A DNA stretch of 64,000 bases from Perilla frutescens (taxonomy: Eukaryota; Streptophyta; Magnoliopsida; Lamiales; Lamiaceae): positions 14,471,501-14,535,500 of the forward strand of contig BRKX01000004.1 in assembly GCA_026008535.1 (NCBI GenBank), in the 5' to 3' direction. Below are positions 11,445 to 22,253 of the stretch, in pieces. Made by a program: the position numbers and the translations under genes. The notes beneath the pieces are model-generated. The model worked only from the letters and a program-made list of their open reading frames with translations, was not told the DNA's origin and did not search any database. How positions within the stretch are numbered: position 1 is the stretch's first letter; every line of letters starts with the position of its first letter.

Positions 11445-11660
11445 CTAATTTAGTATCATTTGGTAAAATGATACAAGCTCTTTCGGAGCCTTCAATATGT
11501 TTGATGCGCCTGATATTGTGTTAACATTATCCTCGGCTAATGTCAACTTAAGAAAATATTTCTTATTTTGGAGAATGGTGTGCGTAGTGGCACTATCAGC
11601 AAGATAAATATCACAAGATTCCATTTTGGCTATGTTTGTCATTCGTGCAATTCTGCACAA
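11445..11660 (-). pseudogene. copia protease fragment
   Basis: Shows the retropepsin region as YLADSATTHTI followed by NKKYFLKL. The family motif is D-S/T-G; here the third position is Ala, so the active site is altered. It is separated from the integrase segment by frame disruption. Confidence 0.7.
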
Positions 11661-11691
11661 AGAATCAATGATATATTATCCACATGTTTAA

Positions 11692-11790
11692 TTTATTTGC
11701 TCTTTAGAGCATGTAATATTCTTCATGAATATTACTTGTTTATTTGCTCTTTAGAGTATGTAATATTCTTCAGGAATATTACTTGTGCTA
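11692..11790. repeat. Tandem duplication, about 52 bp, with internal palindrome
   Basis: The block TTTATTTGCTCTTTAGAG(C/T)ATG plus the following GTAATATTCTTCA(T/G)GAATATTAC occurs twice in a row with two visible differences. GTAATATTC and GAATATTAC pair around a short centre. It lies in the gag-less region of the copia element. Confidence 0.75.
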
Positions 11791-12390
11791 CTTTAATAGC
11801 ATCAATATTTAATTTTTCAAGATTAAATCGGAAAAGACTGATTATTATAACAATGAGAAAAACAGACATAATATATTAAAGTCGATAAACGTGATGATAG
11901 CATAAGCATGGTAGAGGCTGTTAATACGTTTTTTTTTTCAAACGCAATAATATCACTAACGGAAAATAATTGGGCACAGCCCTTCCCTGGTCAATCTCCT
12001 AGGCAATTTTTTTTTATTGTGAATTAATTTCAGATCTTAAATACAAAATAGATGGCAGATAATCCAAAAATTCATAGGAATGAAATCTAATGTTTCATAG
12101 TAATCTTATTTGAAGTAATGCATTTTGCATATTAAAGTAAGAAGAGACGAGTTGGAGATGACGACATCTGTATTGATTTTTCTGAAAAACAATTTGAGTA
12201 TTTTTTTTTTCAGGAAAAAAAAATGGAATCGCACAGATGCACTCTTCTCTAATTCAGTTCTCATCATACAATTTTGATTCATATCAAATTTAATTTCATA
12301 ATTTTAATTTAGAAATTACCTTGCAGGAAAGATACGATGCTTTCCTATGACGTGCCTCCGATATTAATTCAAAACTCAATTGATTAGAGA

Positions 12391-12405
12391 CTCGTGCTGA
12401 TAACG
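12391..12405 (-). promoter_or_regulatory. copia primer binding site resembling tRNA-Ile anticodon arm
   Basis: Directly next to the LTR, the minus strand reads CGTTATCAGCACGAG. Its complement CTCGTGCTGATAACG resembles the anticodon stem-loop of plant tRNA-Ile(AAU) as I remember it, not the 3' end of a tRNA. This would be internal (half-tRNA) priming, known for some copia elements. The tRNA comparison is from memory. Confidence 0.4.
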
Positions 12406-12563
12406 TGTTGTAAACTAGAGAGAGGCGAGAGAAAATATGAATTGTGTGTATTTAATATGAGGATCAAATGCCTCTATTTATAATAGTACAAGAGCTAGGG
12501 TTTTAGAGTTAGATAATTGTCCATCACTCATATCATATATATCTATTAGATATATTTACAACA
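12406..12563 (-). repeat. Short copia LTR (158 bp)
   Basis: Bounded by 9-bp inverted ends TGTTGTAAA and TTTACAACA. On the minus strand it contains TATAAATAGAGG, a good TATA box for an LTR promoter. The bases after its outer end are GTATC; the matching target duplication is lost with the other end. Confidence 0.75.
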
Positions 12564-12883
12564 GTATCATATCCATATCTTCTACAAAATCACACATAAA
12601 ATTGATTACATAAAGCAAATATCAACTATTTCTAATATATATATTGTACCACTTTCGAAATCTTAGATAAAATTTCTGACATGTATAAATTAAATGCAAC
12701 TATTGATGTGAATGCCGAAATAATTTATATTATTATCAAACGAGCGTACTATACAATACTATTTATGCATACTTATAATATTTTGTTAAAATTATTCATT
12801 AATATTTATTAATATTATAATTTTTAAAGGATTTATGGTGTTAAATAATAGGCTATACGTGCAATGCACGTAATCTCTACTAG

Positions 12884-13174
12884 TATTTTAAAAATTCTAA
12901 AACTAGAAGATTGAAACCAAATATTAGAATTACTAATATTATTTAGGTATATAATACCTTTTAAATTTATTAATTTAGGTATAATTAATATTCGAATTAT
13001 AAATCATAAATTATAAATATAGTGTGTGTGTGTGTGTGTGTATTGGTTTGGTTTAATTTTAACCAAAATATTTTTTACTTGAATCAAAAGCCGAACCAAA
13101 TAATAATTTAAACCGAACTAAATAGTTCAATTTGATTTGATTTTTTAATTTTGGTTCGGTTTTGCGCGGTCCTA
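12884..13174 (+). mobile_element. Right half of the split hAT-like element
   Basis: Contains a (TG)n run at 13022-13041 and AACCGAAC/GGTTCGG-type sequence, ending TTTGCGCGGTCCTA. It is the counterpart of 4499-4762; the flanking GATGGAAA nearly repeats GAGGGAAA on the left side. Confidence 0.6.
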
Positions 13175-13555
13175 GATGGAAATAAAACTACAAATCCAAA
13201 CTCTCAATGGAATGGAATAAGCATCAAGATATATTTGAACAGGCCCAATAAATTTTAGGCCCATAGTATACTATGACTTCCGCTCCTAATAAAAAAAATA
13301 AAATTTAAATGTCTGGGGTTTGGGAATTGATCAATTTCTTGGAGGAAATTCTGTGTACATCGCCTTCTTTTTACGAAGTCAGATAAAATAATAATATATT
13401 TATATTGACCTAATATTCATTCAAATTCAAAACCATGAATTCTTAAAACCATTTTCAAGAAAACAATAATAAATCTCATCTTAGTTTTAAAAATAGAAAA
13501 AATAATAAAAATGTATCATTTTCACATTTTAGGACAGTGTTCATTACTTTAATGT

Positions 13556-13591
<36 letters not shown>

Positions 13592-14563
13592 CTCTCCTCT
13601 TGATCATGTGGGGCTAATATATATTTATTTTAATTATTTTTTAATTGTTATTATAAAATGTGAATCTAAACAAATTATTCGTGAACAAAAAAAGATCGGA
13701 CAATCTCTAAATGGTATAAAGCAATAAGATGTGACGTAAAAGATAACTTGAGGTGATTGAGAAATAGATTTCCAGCCAAATGGGGCCGAACTTTCATTCT
13801 ACTAAATTATGAACGAACCAAATTTCTTTTAGGAAAAATTACATTTTCTGCCTATTTTTTTTTTCTTTTTAATATGTAGTATGTTCCAACTTTTTAATTA
13901 TTTATAACCATTTAAAACTATATTATAATAAGAGTAATTATCATTATATTTTGGAGTTCAATTTTCCATTCTTAAAATTGATGTGGATAGTCGAAATCTA
14001 ACACGTTAATTCCACCAAAGATTTCCAATTATTTTATTTTTTAATTGAGAAGGGAAATAACACGTCAGATTCTAATAATTGTTAATATTTTTAAATAATT
14101 GAAAATTGCGATATTTTATTTAGATAAAATTATGTATGATGAGACCGTCTAACAGATCTCTTATATTGTAAAGATTAAATAGGACCCAAACATATCCCAA
14201 TAACCCAAAACCTACCCAAGCCCGTTCCCAATTTCAGGCCAAGCCCAGCAGGGCATTCCCCCGCCCAATTTTTCTCTCCTTTTTTTTTCAGTTTTGTTTT
14301 ATTTATTTTTTTCAAAAATCATCTATTTCACCCCAATTAATTATCGACTGTAGTGTTGAGCGAGTATACTACACCGGATAAAAAATAATTCAATTCAATT
14401 TAATTTTAGAGTTTATTAATTCTATTTTAGGGTATATATTTATTTCAAAAAATTAATTATGAAGTGCAGTGCACTGGCGTATTGGCTCATGCATTGCACG
14501 AGATACTGGATAAAAAATCAAATTAATTCAATCTAATTTTAAGGTTCACTAATTTCATTTTAG

Positions 14564-14602
<39 letters not shown>

Positions 14603-16453
14603 CAAAAAAAATATCAAAGTCAGTGCACGAGTCCACGTGTTAGCATCGAGCGAGCACACTTTGTGGGATGCCAGATAAAAAAATTAAATAGGATTCACTA
14701 ATCCCACTTTGCAATATATATTTATTTCAAAAAAATTAATTATTGAGCACAGTGCACGAGTCCACCCGTTAGCGTCGGACGAGTGCACTGCGAGAGACGT
14801 TAAATAAAAAAGTAAATTAATTCAAAAAAATTAATATATATTTGTGAAAAAAAAAAGAAATTAAAAAGTGAAAAAAAAGGTAAAAAGAAAAGGAAGGGGA
14901 GGGGGGACCACCGAAGAAGAAATGAAAAATGGGAGAAGGCAGACGACCACCTTATGAATCAAATACAGATCCGTCTAATATAAAATATTCGTTAGACAAT
15001 CTCACAAAAGTGTACCTCTTTTATTTAAAGGTCGAATAGTCAAGACACAAAATGTAATTTTCCCAAAACAAATTGATTTTTGTTTACTATGCATAACCCA
15101 TAAAAAAAATTGTGACCATCGTAAAGCCGAAACACATCCGTTATAGAAAACTCTTTGATTTTTTTTACGTGCTTAAAATGTTATATTTTTTTTATTCTAA
15201 TGACAACTTACCATAAAAATCAGTTGTTGATAGTTATATATTTAAAGCGCAACTAAAAAAAAAACTATTCAAACCTAACATATAAAGCCTTTGGAATATA
15301 AACTTTATACACTTGGGATATCTCTAATTGTGCACCAAAACACCATTTTGGTGCAGTTTTCACATTAACTAATTCACTCTATTAGTCTAGCTAACTCTGC
15401 ACCAAATTTGGCGCAATACTAATATGGTGCTAGTGTGAATAAAATATTTTAGATAATATTCTTAATATATATATATATATATATATAAATAGTGTGAATG
15501 GAATATTTTGTACATATTCTCTTGGGGTGGTATATTTTGGGGTTGAGATAAATGTTGGTGCTATTTACATTAGTTTGGTGCAGTTTTCAAATAATTTCAC
15601 TCTAATTCTACACAAAATTTGTTGCATGATTTGGTATTGGTGTGCTTGTGAATGAAAATTTAAAAAAATACTCTCACTTTACAAATTGATAAATCGTGTC
15701 ATCAATTTGGGAGTGTTCATATTGATAAATGGCGTGAGTGAAATATTATATTTCGAAGTTTTTATTTTCTTAATTACACGTATTTGGTGTGAATAGTAAG
15801 AGTTGCGATAATTTATGGCGTTAAAATCACACCATTTGTAATGCATAATTAGTATAAAAATGTTATTGCGCAGTAGAGATGCTCTTTGAATATAATTGAG
15901 GGTCATATATATGTGAACTAAAATTATCCCATGCTTCATGCAGCAGTTGGAACTAAATTGATGACATATTTCCTATTATATTTTTACGGATAACTTTCTT
16001 ATCTCCATCGTTGTGCGACTAAGATATTCATGTGTCGTGTGCACACTAAATTGCACCTACTCCACATATAAATTCATGTTACTTTTTTATTATTTTTTGT
16101 GTTAAGATCCCGTTCATCCATCACATGAAAATGACACATACATTTATTTTTATTTTTTTCGGTGCTAGTGGAGCATGATGGATTCATGTCTGAGAATTAA
16201 TTAATATAATGGTAGAAAGTAGAAACTAACGCCATGTTTCACAAAAAATTATAACCTTTTATTAAGTGGCAACGTTCTTTCCGTTAACATATGTAATGTG
16301 GAGGAATTAAATAATAAAACATTCGCTATTTAGTTATGACACTGTTTAATTGGAAGATATATGCCATCCTTAAATTATTAATTTCGAATCAACGCATGTT
16401 TTGGTCTTATTCACTGTTTCCCCCCCTTCCTGCAACTCGTGTGTTTATTTTGA

Positions 16454-16495
<42 letters not shown>

Positions 16496-18226
16496 GAAAT
16501 GAAAATGCTTTCTAATATCCTTTTGTTTCGAAAAATGTATCATGTAGTATTATCCGGAGGCCGGAGCATATCATATCTGCCCACCCTTACAGCCCTTACA
16601 ACATTTGATATGACATGACTAATTTTCTTAATATATTTTAATTCGAATGGATGAATCTTTAATAAAAAATTTAAATTAAACTAAATTATAATAAATTAAA
16701 AATTATAAATATATATACATTTTTTTTTAAAAGTGAAGACTTGACACAGAAAATGTGACGGGTGATGGGTGTTGAGGTGTGAGTATTATAATAGTTCATA
16801 CCTACGTAAATAAAATTATATATAGTCGTGCAGTTTGGGGGAATCCCACGTTGATAATTATGATATATATGCTAGAAAAACAAACGTTTCCATCTACTTA
16901 AAACAGTTATTTAAATCCAAAATCATTAACTGATATTTTGCTATATTTACTATTTTTTTAATATATAAAAAGTAGTCGACATATAAAGATTTAGATAAGC
17001 ACTTAGAAAAAAGTAGAGAGAATCCTAAACAAAAGTAGGTGGTACCGAACCTTTAAAAAGAAAAAAAGAAAAAAAGAAAAAAAGAAAAAAGAAAAGAAGG
17101 TGGTACCGTACGTACAAAATACGATGGGAAATACGATAAATTGAAACCAACCGCCTCCCTCAAATTTGTAAATTTTATTATTTCACTATATAAATTTTAT
17201 AAACTAATTATAGAGGGATTTGTATTTACAATTAAATAAATAATAAATTTCTCATTTTCTACGGAGGGTAAGAGATAATGAATCAAATGAGAATCAAGTT
17301 ACTGTCCATTCAAAAAAATGTGTGGTCCAAATCAAAAGCAACATAAGATGTCATTTTTGTAATTTAAGAGTTTTTTTAATGAGTTTGGAATAGTTTTGTA
17401 ATTTGTTAAATCTAATTAAAATACTAGTGTGTTTTTTTCTCTCTCACATTCTCTATCTCTATCCTTCATCGCTTCTTTTTACCATGTTTCTTTGATTTCA
17501 ACATGCAGTAGACAAATTCACTAAAGAAAAAAAGAAGAATATCACTCAGATTGAATTCATGAACAACATTATTAGAATTTTGTTGTATTAGCATTATTAT
17601 TTGAGAGTGTTAACATTATCATTACTCTTGTTAGCATTAGAAAAATATGATACACATAAGATCAAAGTAATAACAGAGGTGAATTTATGATTAGCATTGA
17701 CATATACAAACTTTATCAGTTAAATTTTTAAATGGTAGAATTATCATAGCGTATCATTTATTTACTGTTGAAGTAGAGCATAAAAAAAAAAGCACTCACT
17801 TTTAATAAAAAAAATGGATTTGTCATATATTAATGATTCATTAATGTGGTATTTAAATATTAATGTCAATTGACAAGCACTAAGACAATTCTAAAATAAG
17901 TGACAATTTTTCAAAAACTTAGAAATTTGATCAATATAATAATTGTTTCATTCATCATTATCTTCCAGGTAAAAGTCTTCAACACTGATTGGAGTGTCTA
18001 TAAAACATGATTGAAAGTAGATGTTTGCTTATGAAATGTTTATCTCTGTGTGGATGTTGCTTCAAAGATGCTTCGCAATCATATATATAAAATTTAGACA
18101 ACTCAAAAGAAATCTCTACAATGATTCTAACACAATCTACAGATTAAAGAAGATAAAAAATTGAAATATAAAAACGATGGTAATACTAAAACTAATCATA
18201 ATAATGCTAATATCTTCTTTGATAAT
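13175..18226. other. Gene-free AT-rich region with microsatellites
   Basis: No protein or RNA gene is recognised. Microsatellites: (AT)n 13558-13588, (AT)n 14566-14600, (AT)n 15464-15487, (GA)n 16458-16492 and AAAAAG-type 17056-17098. Words such as TTTGGTGCAG at 15340-15600 resemble the MITE at 30680-31258. A short repeat at 16640-16700 also occurs at 34650 and 48670. Confidence 0.5.
14345..14835. repeat. Degenerate tandem repeat, about four units of 110-150 bp
   Basis: Each unit has a GC-richer core (for example AGTGCACGAGTCCAC, GTTAGCGTC, GCGAGTGCACTG) followed by GATAAAAAA, then AATTCAAT-type sequence, a TAGGGTATATAT stretch and TTTCAAAAAA. Units differ strongly. No coding potential. Confidence 0.6.
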
Positions 18227-18607
18227 TTTAAAACTAATCATAGTAATGTTGATAAATCGTTCATCATGTCAATACTCTGATAACAAGCTATTTTTTTAAT
18301 GCTGATATGTTGCTTTTATAATACTAATAATTCATTTTGTAATGCTAATAAGAACTTTTGTAATGCTAATGAGACGTACTATAATGCTAACCAATTTTGA
18401 CAAATTACTAATCATAGTAATGCTAAATATCTTCTTTGATATTGCTGAAACTATTCATAGTAGTGCTAATAAATTGTTCATTATGGCAATACTCTGATAA
18501 CAAGTTATTTTTATAATGCTGACAGAATAGTTTTATAATGTTAATAATTCATTTTGTATTGCTAATATGACATACTGCAATGCAAGCAAATTCTGTCAAA
18601 TAACACA
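18227..18607. repeat. Tandem duplication, about 220-bp unit
   Basis: The order AAACTA(A/T)TCATAGTA, TCAATACTCTGATAACAAG or its near copy, TTTATAAT, TAATAATTCATTTTGTA is seen twice, starting near 18229 and 18449, with many substitutions. The surrounding sequence is rich in TAATGCTAA words. Confidence 0.65.
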
Positions 18608-19330
18608 TGTATATATATATAACACAAATTTTTGTATTTAATTTAATAAAACACAAAACAGTGTACAAATAAAATATTTTCGGATCAAATTTGTATTTTT
18701 GGATCCAATCTCTATTTCTCCTCTGATTCTTCTCTTCAAAACTTGATCTTCAAACGGTCTTCGAAGCTTTCGGGGAAGATTTGTATCCTCAATTTTCCTT
18801 GACTTGGTATTTATATTTGATCTTTGACAACGTTAATTCGGAGGGCCAATGCCTTATTTTCGAATCAAACGCCGATTTTGGGTTGAATTTGGTGCAGAAC
18901 GCTTTAAACTGTCTTGTTTGTGGATCAAACGCCGTCTTCGGGATGACTTTGGTGAAGAACGCCTTTGAATGCCGCAAGAACGCCTTGAATATCTGAGAGA
19001 ATTTCACTTGTGGAATTTCTTCTCAAATTCTTGAACTCTTCAAATGAATTATGGTGTGTTTTTCAACTAATAGGGAGGCCCCTATTTATAGTTGTAGGGA
19101 GAGAGATCTAGAACTGATGTGGCACTATCTCATTGGCTGTTGGAAATTGATACATATCTTTTGAAAGATATTTACTTGTTGCCAAAGACTCTTGATGTTT
19201 ATCATATAATAATATCTTTATTATTTAAATATTTTATTTAATTTTGGATTTGATATGATTCCAAAACTAAATAAATATATAAAAATTAATAAATATATTA
19301 TATATAATATTTGATTTTTTGCTATCTACA
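18608..19330 (-). repeat. LTR copy 1 of the non-coding element
   Basis: Shares its whole length with 29289-30004. The right end is GCTATCTACA, the terminal CA. The left terminus has a short TA expansion instead of TGTAACACAAAT. In minus orientation it is the 3' LTR. Confidence 0.8.
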
Positions 19331-19350
19331 AATGCCCCCTCGAGACTTGT
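19331..19350 (-). promoter_or_regulatory. Polypurine tract of the non-coding LTR element
   Basis: On the minus strand CTCGAGGGGGCATT lies immediately before the LTR, the position of the plus-strand primer tract. This fixes the element's orientation as minus. Confidence 0.6.
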
Positions 19351-19394
19351 TCATGGACGACTTGTCGTTTGAAATGAATGAGTCTCGAAAAACT

Positions 19395-19965
19395 AATTAG
19401 ATAGTTTAAACTCGTATCATGAAGTCTTAAATTTATTAGATAGTTTATACTCGTATCAAGGAGCATTCAACTTGAATTTGAACTTTGTAGACATTTTATA
19501 CTCATGTCCATGAGTACTTGAATTTGATTTTGAATTTGTAGACCTTTTATACTCGTGTCAATGAGTCTTGAATTTGAATTTGAATTTGTAGACATTTTAT
19601 ACTCGTGTCAAGGAGTCTTGGATTTGAATTTGAATTTGTAGACATTTTATACTCGTGTCAATGAGTCTTGAATTTGAATTTGTAGACATTTTATACTAGT
19701 GTCAATGAGTCTTGAATTTGAATTTGTAGATATTTTATACTCGTGTCAAAGAGTCTTGGATTTGAATTTGGATTTGTAGACATTTTATACTCATGTCAAG
19801 GAGTCTTGGATTTAAATTTGAGTTTGAAGACATTTTATACTCATGTTAAGGAGTCTTGGTATTTCTTGAAGAGTTTAGATAGTTTTGACTCTTATCAAAG
19901 AGTTTTGAAGATAGTTTAGGCTCTTATCAAGGAGCATTGGAAGATAGTTTAGGCTCTTATCAAGG
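19395..19965. repeat. Tandem repeat, about 40-50 bp unit, inside the non-coding element
   Basis: At least ten units of GTAGACATTTTATACTCGTG, TCAAGGAGTC and TTGAATTTGAATTT follow each other with small length changes. The outermost units are more divergent (TTATCAAGGAGC). A diverged relative in reverse orientation is at 50760-50950. Confidence 0.85.
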
Positions 19966-20085
19966 AGCGTTGTCATTTTTCTTTTCTTTTCTTTTCATAG
20001 ATTGTGACATGTATTGGAAGACTTGAATAAGCACATGGCGAAATTTATAACTACTTCTTCTTCTTCTTCACTTGGAGAAGAGAAG

Positions 20086-21340
20086 TGATGAAGTCATGAA
20101 CAACAAAGATGATGAAGAACCGGAGTTGCAATTTAGAGGACCAATCACAAGATCAAGAGCTAAGAAGTTGCAAGCTTACTTGCAAGTGATTATTCGAAGA
20201 AAACTCGAGATTGGAGATGAAGAATCCGGAAGAGGCGATTCCAAGTTGGTTAACTTATTAACCATTGAAGATCAAGAACATACCATGGAGAATTACACTT
20301 AAAGAGTTGAAGATATGGAGTGCACGTGTGCATGAAGTTTCATGGATGATGATCGACGTGCATGAGGAATAAATCGGTCCTATAGTTGTTTAATTATGGA
20401 GTTGATTTTATCTAGACTATGGTATTTAATTTATTTAATTATAGACTATAGTAGATCAGATTTTATTTAATTATTTGAGTGTAATTTTCGGTCTCAATGT
20501 CCAAGAGTCATAGGTTTGACTAGAATTTTAATTAAGGGAAGAAACTACCTTGAATAGAATTCTAGTTTAGGGAATTTCCTAGTCTAGTTGGATCACTTTT
20601 GGATCCATTAATTTTCAGCCATAACAACACATATTTTCGGCCCTTATAGCTTAAATTTTCGGCCATATAGTTATTATAAATAGGTGATTATTGTTACATT
20701 GTTACTTTAGACATTGTTGAATTAAATTGCTTTTGCATTCAATTTGTGTCTCAAATCTATTTGTCTTTTGAATACTTTTCACACGAAAATATTCATTCTT
20801 GGAGCTAGCAACTACAAGTCTTATTCAAGGGTATTGCTCAATTCACTTGAGGGATTGACCGGTATTCGCTATCGAGGAGCAACTTGGAGATTTCAACCTT
20901 GAAGACGTTCGAGATTCAAGGAGGCTATCGGGTTGTGAATCACTACACCAACACCACACGTCCAACCATACTCGACGACATCCATTCACCATCGGCATTC
21001 CATCCTCCCGGTAGCCCTACACGTCCAAGTTCTACATCCGTTCGTTAAATCCGTAAGTTCGTTCAAACACTAACATATCCTACCTTCTCCAAGCCCTTCT
21101 TCACCAAGCCTCACACACGAATTCCTCCTATATTTCAGCCCTCATAACCGTCCCTATTCAGCCCTATAATCCTTGGATTTGTGTTATTTAATTTGTGTCA
21201 TAGTTCTAGGTATTTTAGTTGTCTAGATTAGCCGTAATTTTGTGTCGGATTGTTCCCTTCATTAGTTGACGTGTTTCGATTCATAGAAGTCTTCCACTAC
21301 GTGTTCTTAAGATTCGTCCTAGCATAGTTGGGTCGTATCA
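20086..21340 (+). repeat. 5' LTR of the gypsy element
   Basis: Starts TGATGAAGTC and ends GTCGTATCA. Contains the TTATAAATAG TATA box at 20673-20682. A short reading frame near its start (GPITRSRAKKLQ) is the copy of the pol C-terminal extension found in the 3' LTR, not a separate gene. Confidence 0.93.
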
Positions 21341-21346
21341 TAAATT

Positions 21347-21360
21347 TGGCATCAGAGCCA
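21347..21360 (+). promoter_or_regulatory. Primer binding site (initiator tRNA-Met type)
   Basis: TGGCATCAGAGCCA begins six bases after the LTR. The usual plant site for initiator tRNA-Met is TGGTATCAGAGCC, so this has one mismatch at the fourth base. Confidence 0.8.
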
Positions 21361-22250
21361 CGTCAGCTCTGCTGGTCGTGGTTCAATCCGACGTGTCATT
21401 TTTATCCTACGTGTCGTCTTACGTGTCTTGTTATTTTAATTTTATTTTATCGAGTTGTAATAGCATAGTTGCTCATTGAAAAAAAAAACAAACGGTAAAA
21501 AAAAAGGACCGAATTTAAAAAAAAAAATCGGCAAAAAAAATGAGAAAGAGCCGAAATTCAAAAAAAAAACAAAAGAGGTATATTCATTTTGTTACCATTT
21601 GAGTCTTGATCTATTTTGGTACTTTTCTTTTAGTCAAGTTCTACATTTGGAACTTACCTTGTGAGTTTATTTTAATTTTGGTAATTTCCTTCTAGGATAA
21701 TTCCTTAGTTGGTAATTTCCTTTTGAGTCTTATTTTATTTTTGGAACTTTTCTTCCAAGTTCAATTTTATTTTGGTAGTTTCCTTTGAGTTGTAATTTAA
21801 TTTTGGTTCATTCCTTTTAGAGTCTAGTTCAATTAGGATATTTAGAATTGTGTCACAATTGTGTAACACTTTCCAAATTACCTAATTTTTCTTTCCTTTT
21901 CCTTCCTACCTCTTTCCTTCTACACTTGGGGATCCATCTAACCCTAACACACCCTACCCTACTCGACCCACCTACCCCCCACACGCCACCTAGACCCACG
22001 GCCCACACCCTTTGCCACACAAGCCACACGCCACCTACACATCATACTCCATCTCATCCATTGATCCTAGTTAGTGATACTCGTCTACACCTTCGTGCAA
22101 TTAATCCCTACCCTCGACATTTGATAAGAGTACTATCATCCACCATCCCTTTTACACGACACACACACATCACTAAACACTTGAGTGCAAACACGAGCGG
22201 TAAAATCAAGAGTGAAAACAAACGAGTGAACGTGAGATTGTGAGGATCCA
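21361..22250 (+). other. Untranslated leader of the gypsy element
   Basis: A-rich then C-rich sequence between primer site and gag. No domain is recognised. Frames through it are low complexity. Confidence 0.6.
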
Positions 22251-22253
22251 TCC

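Larger units (their letters stand above)
9470..12563 (-). mobile_element. Truncated Ty1/copia retrotransposon
   Basis: In minus orientation: LTR (12563-12406), primer site, about 700 bp without recognisable gag, then protease, integrase and the beginning of reverse transcriptase. The element stops within reverse transcriptase near 9480; the rest of RT, RNase H and the second LTR are missing. This pol order (integrase before RT) defines Ty1/copia. The coding part is split into several frames and cannot be expressed as one protein. Confidence 0.85.
4763..12883 (+). mobile_element. Helitron-like element, about 8.1 kb, no Rep/helicase seen
   Basis: The 5' end reads TCTACTACTATATAAAA directly after an A. 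The 3' end has a hairpin TACGTGC-AAT-GCACGTA (12856-12872), seven bases, then CTAG (12880-12883) followed by T. Helitrons insert between A and T, start with TC and end with a hairpin plus CTRR, so all terminal features fit. Flanks on both sides belong to the same hAT-like element, which independently supports a single insertion. No RepHel protein is visible, so it would be non-autonomous. Its interior holds AT-rich DNA, a retroelement-like non-coding stretch (about 6950-9470) and a truncated copia element (about 9470-12563). Whether these were captured or inserted later is not known. Confidence 0.6.

Noticed and set aside
20072..20302. Frame with GPITRSRAKK in the 5' LTR as an independent small gene
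   Set aside because: It is the LTR duplicate of the pol C-terminal extension; the same frame exists in the 3' LTR.
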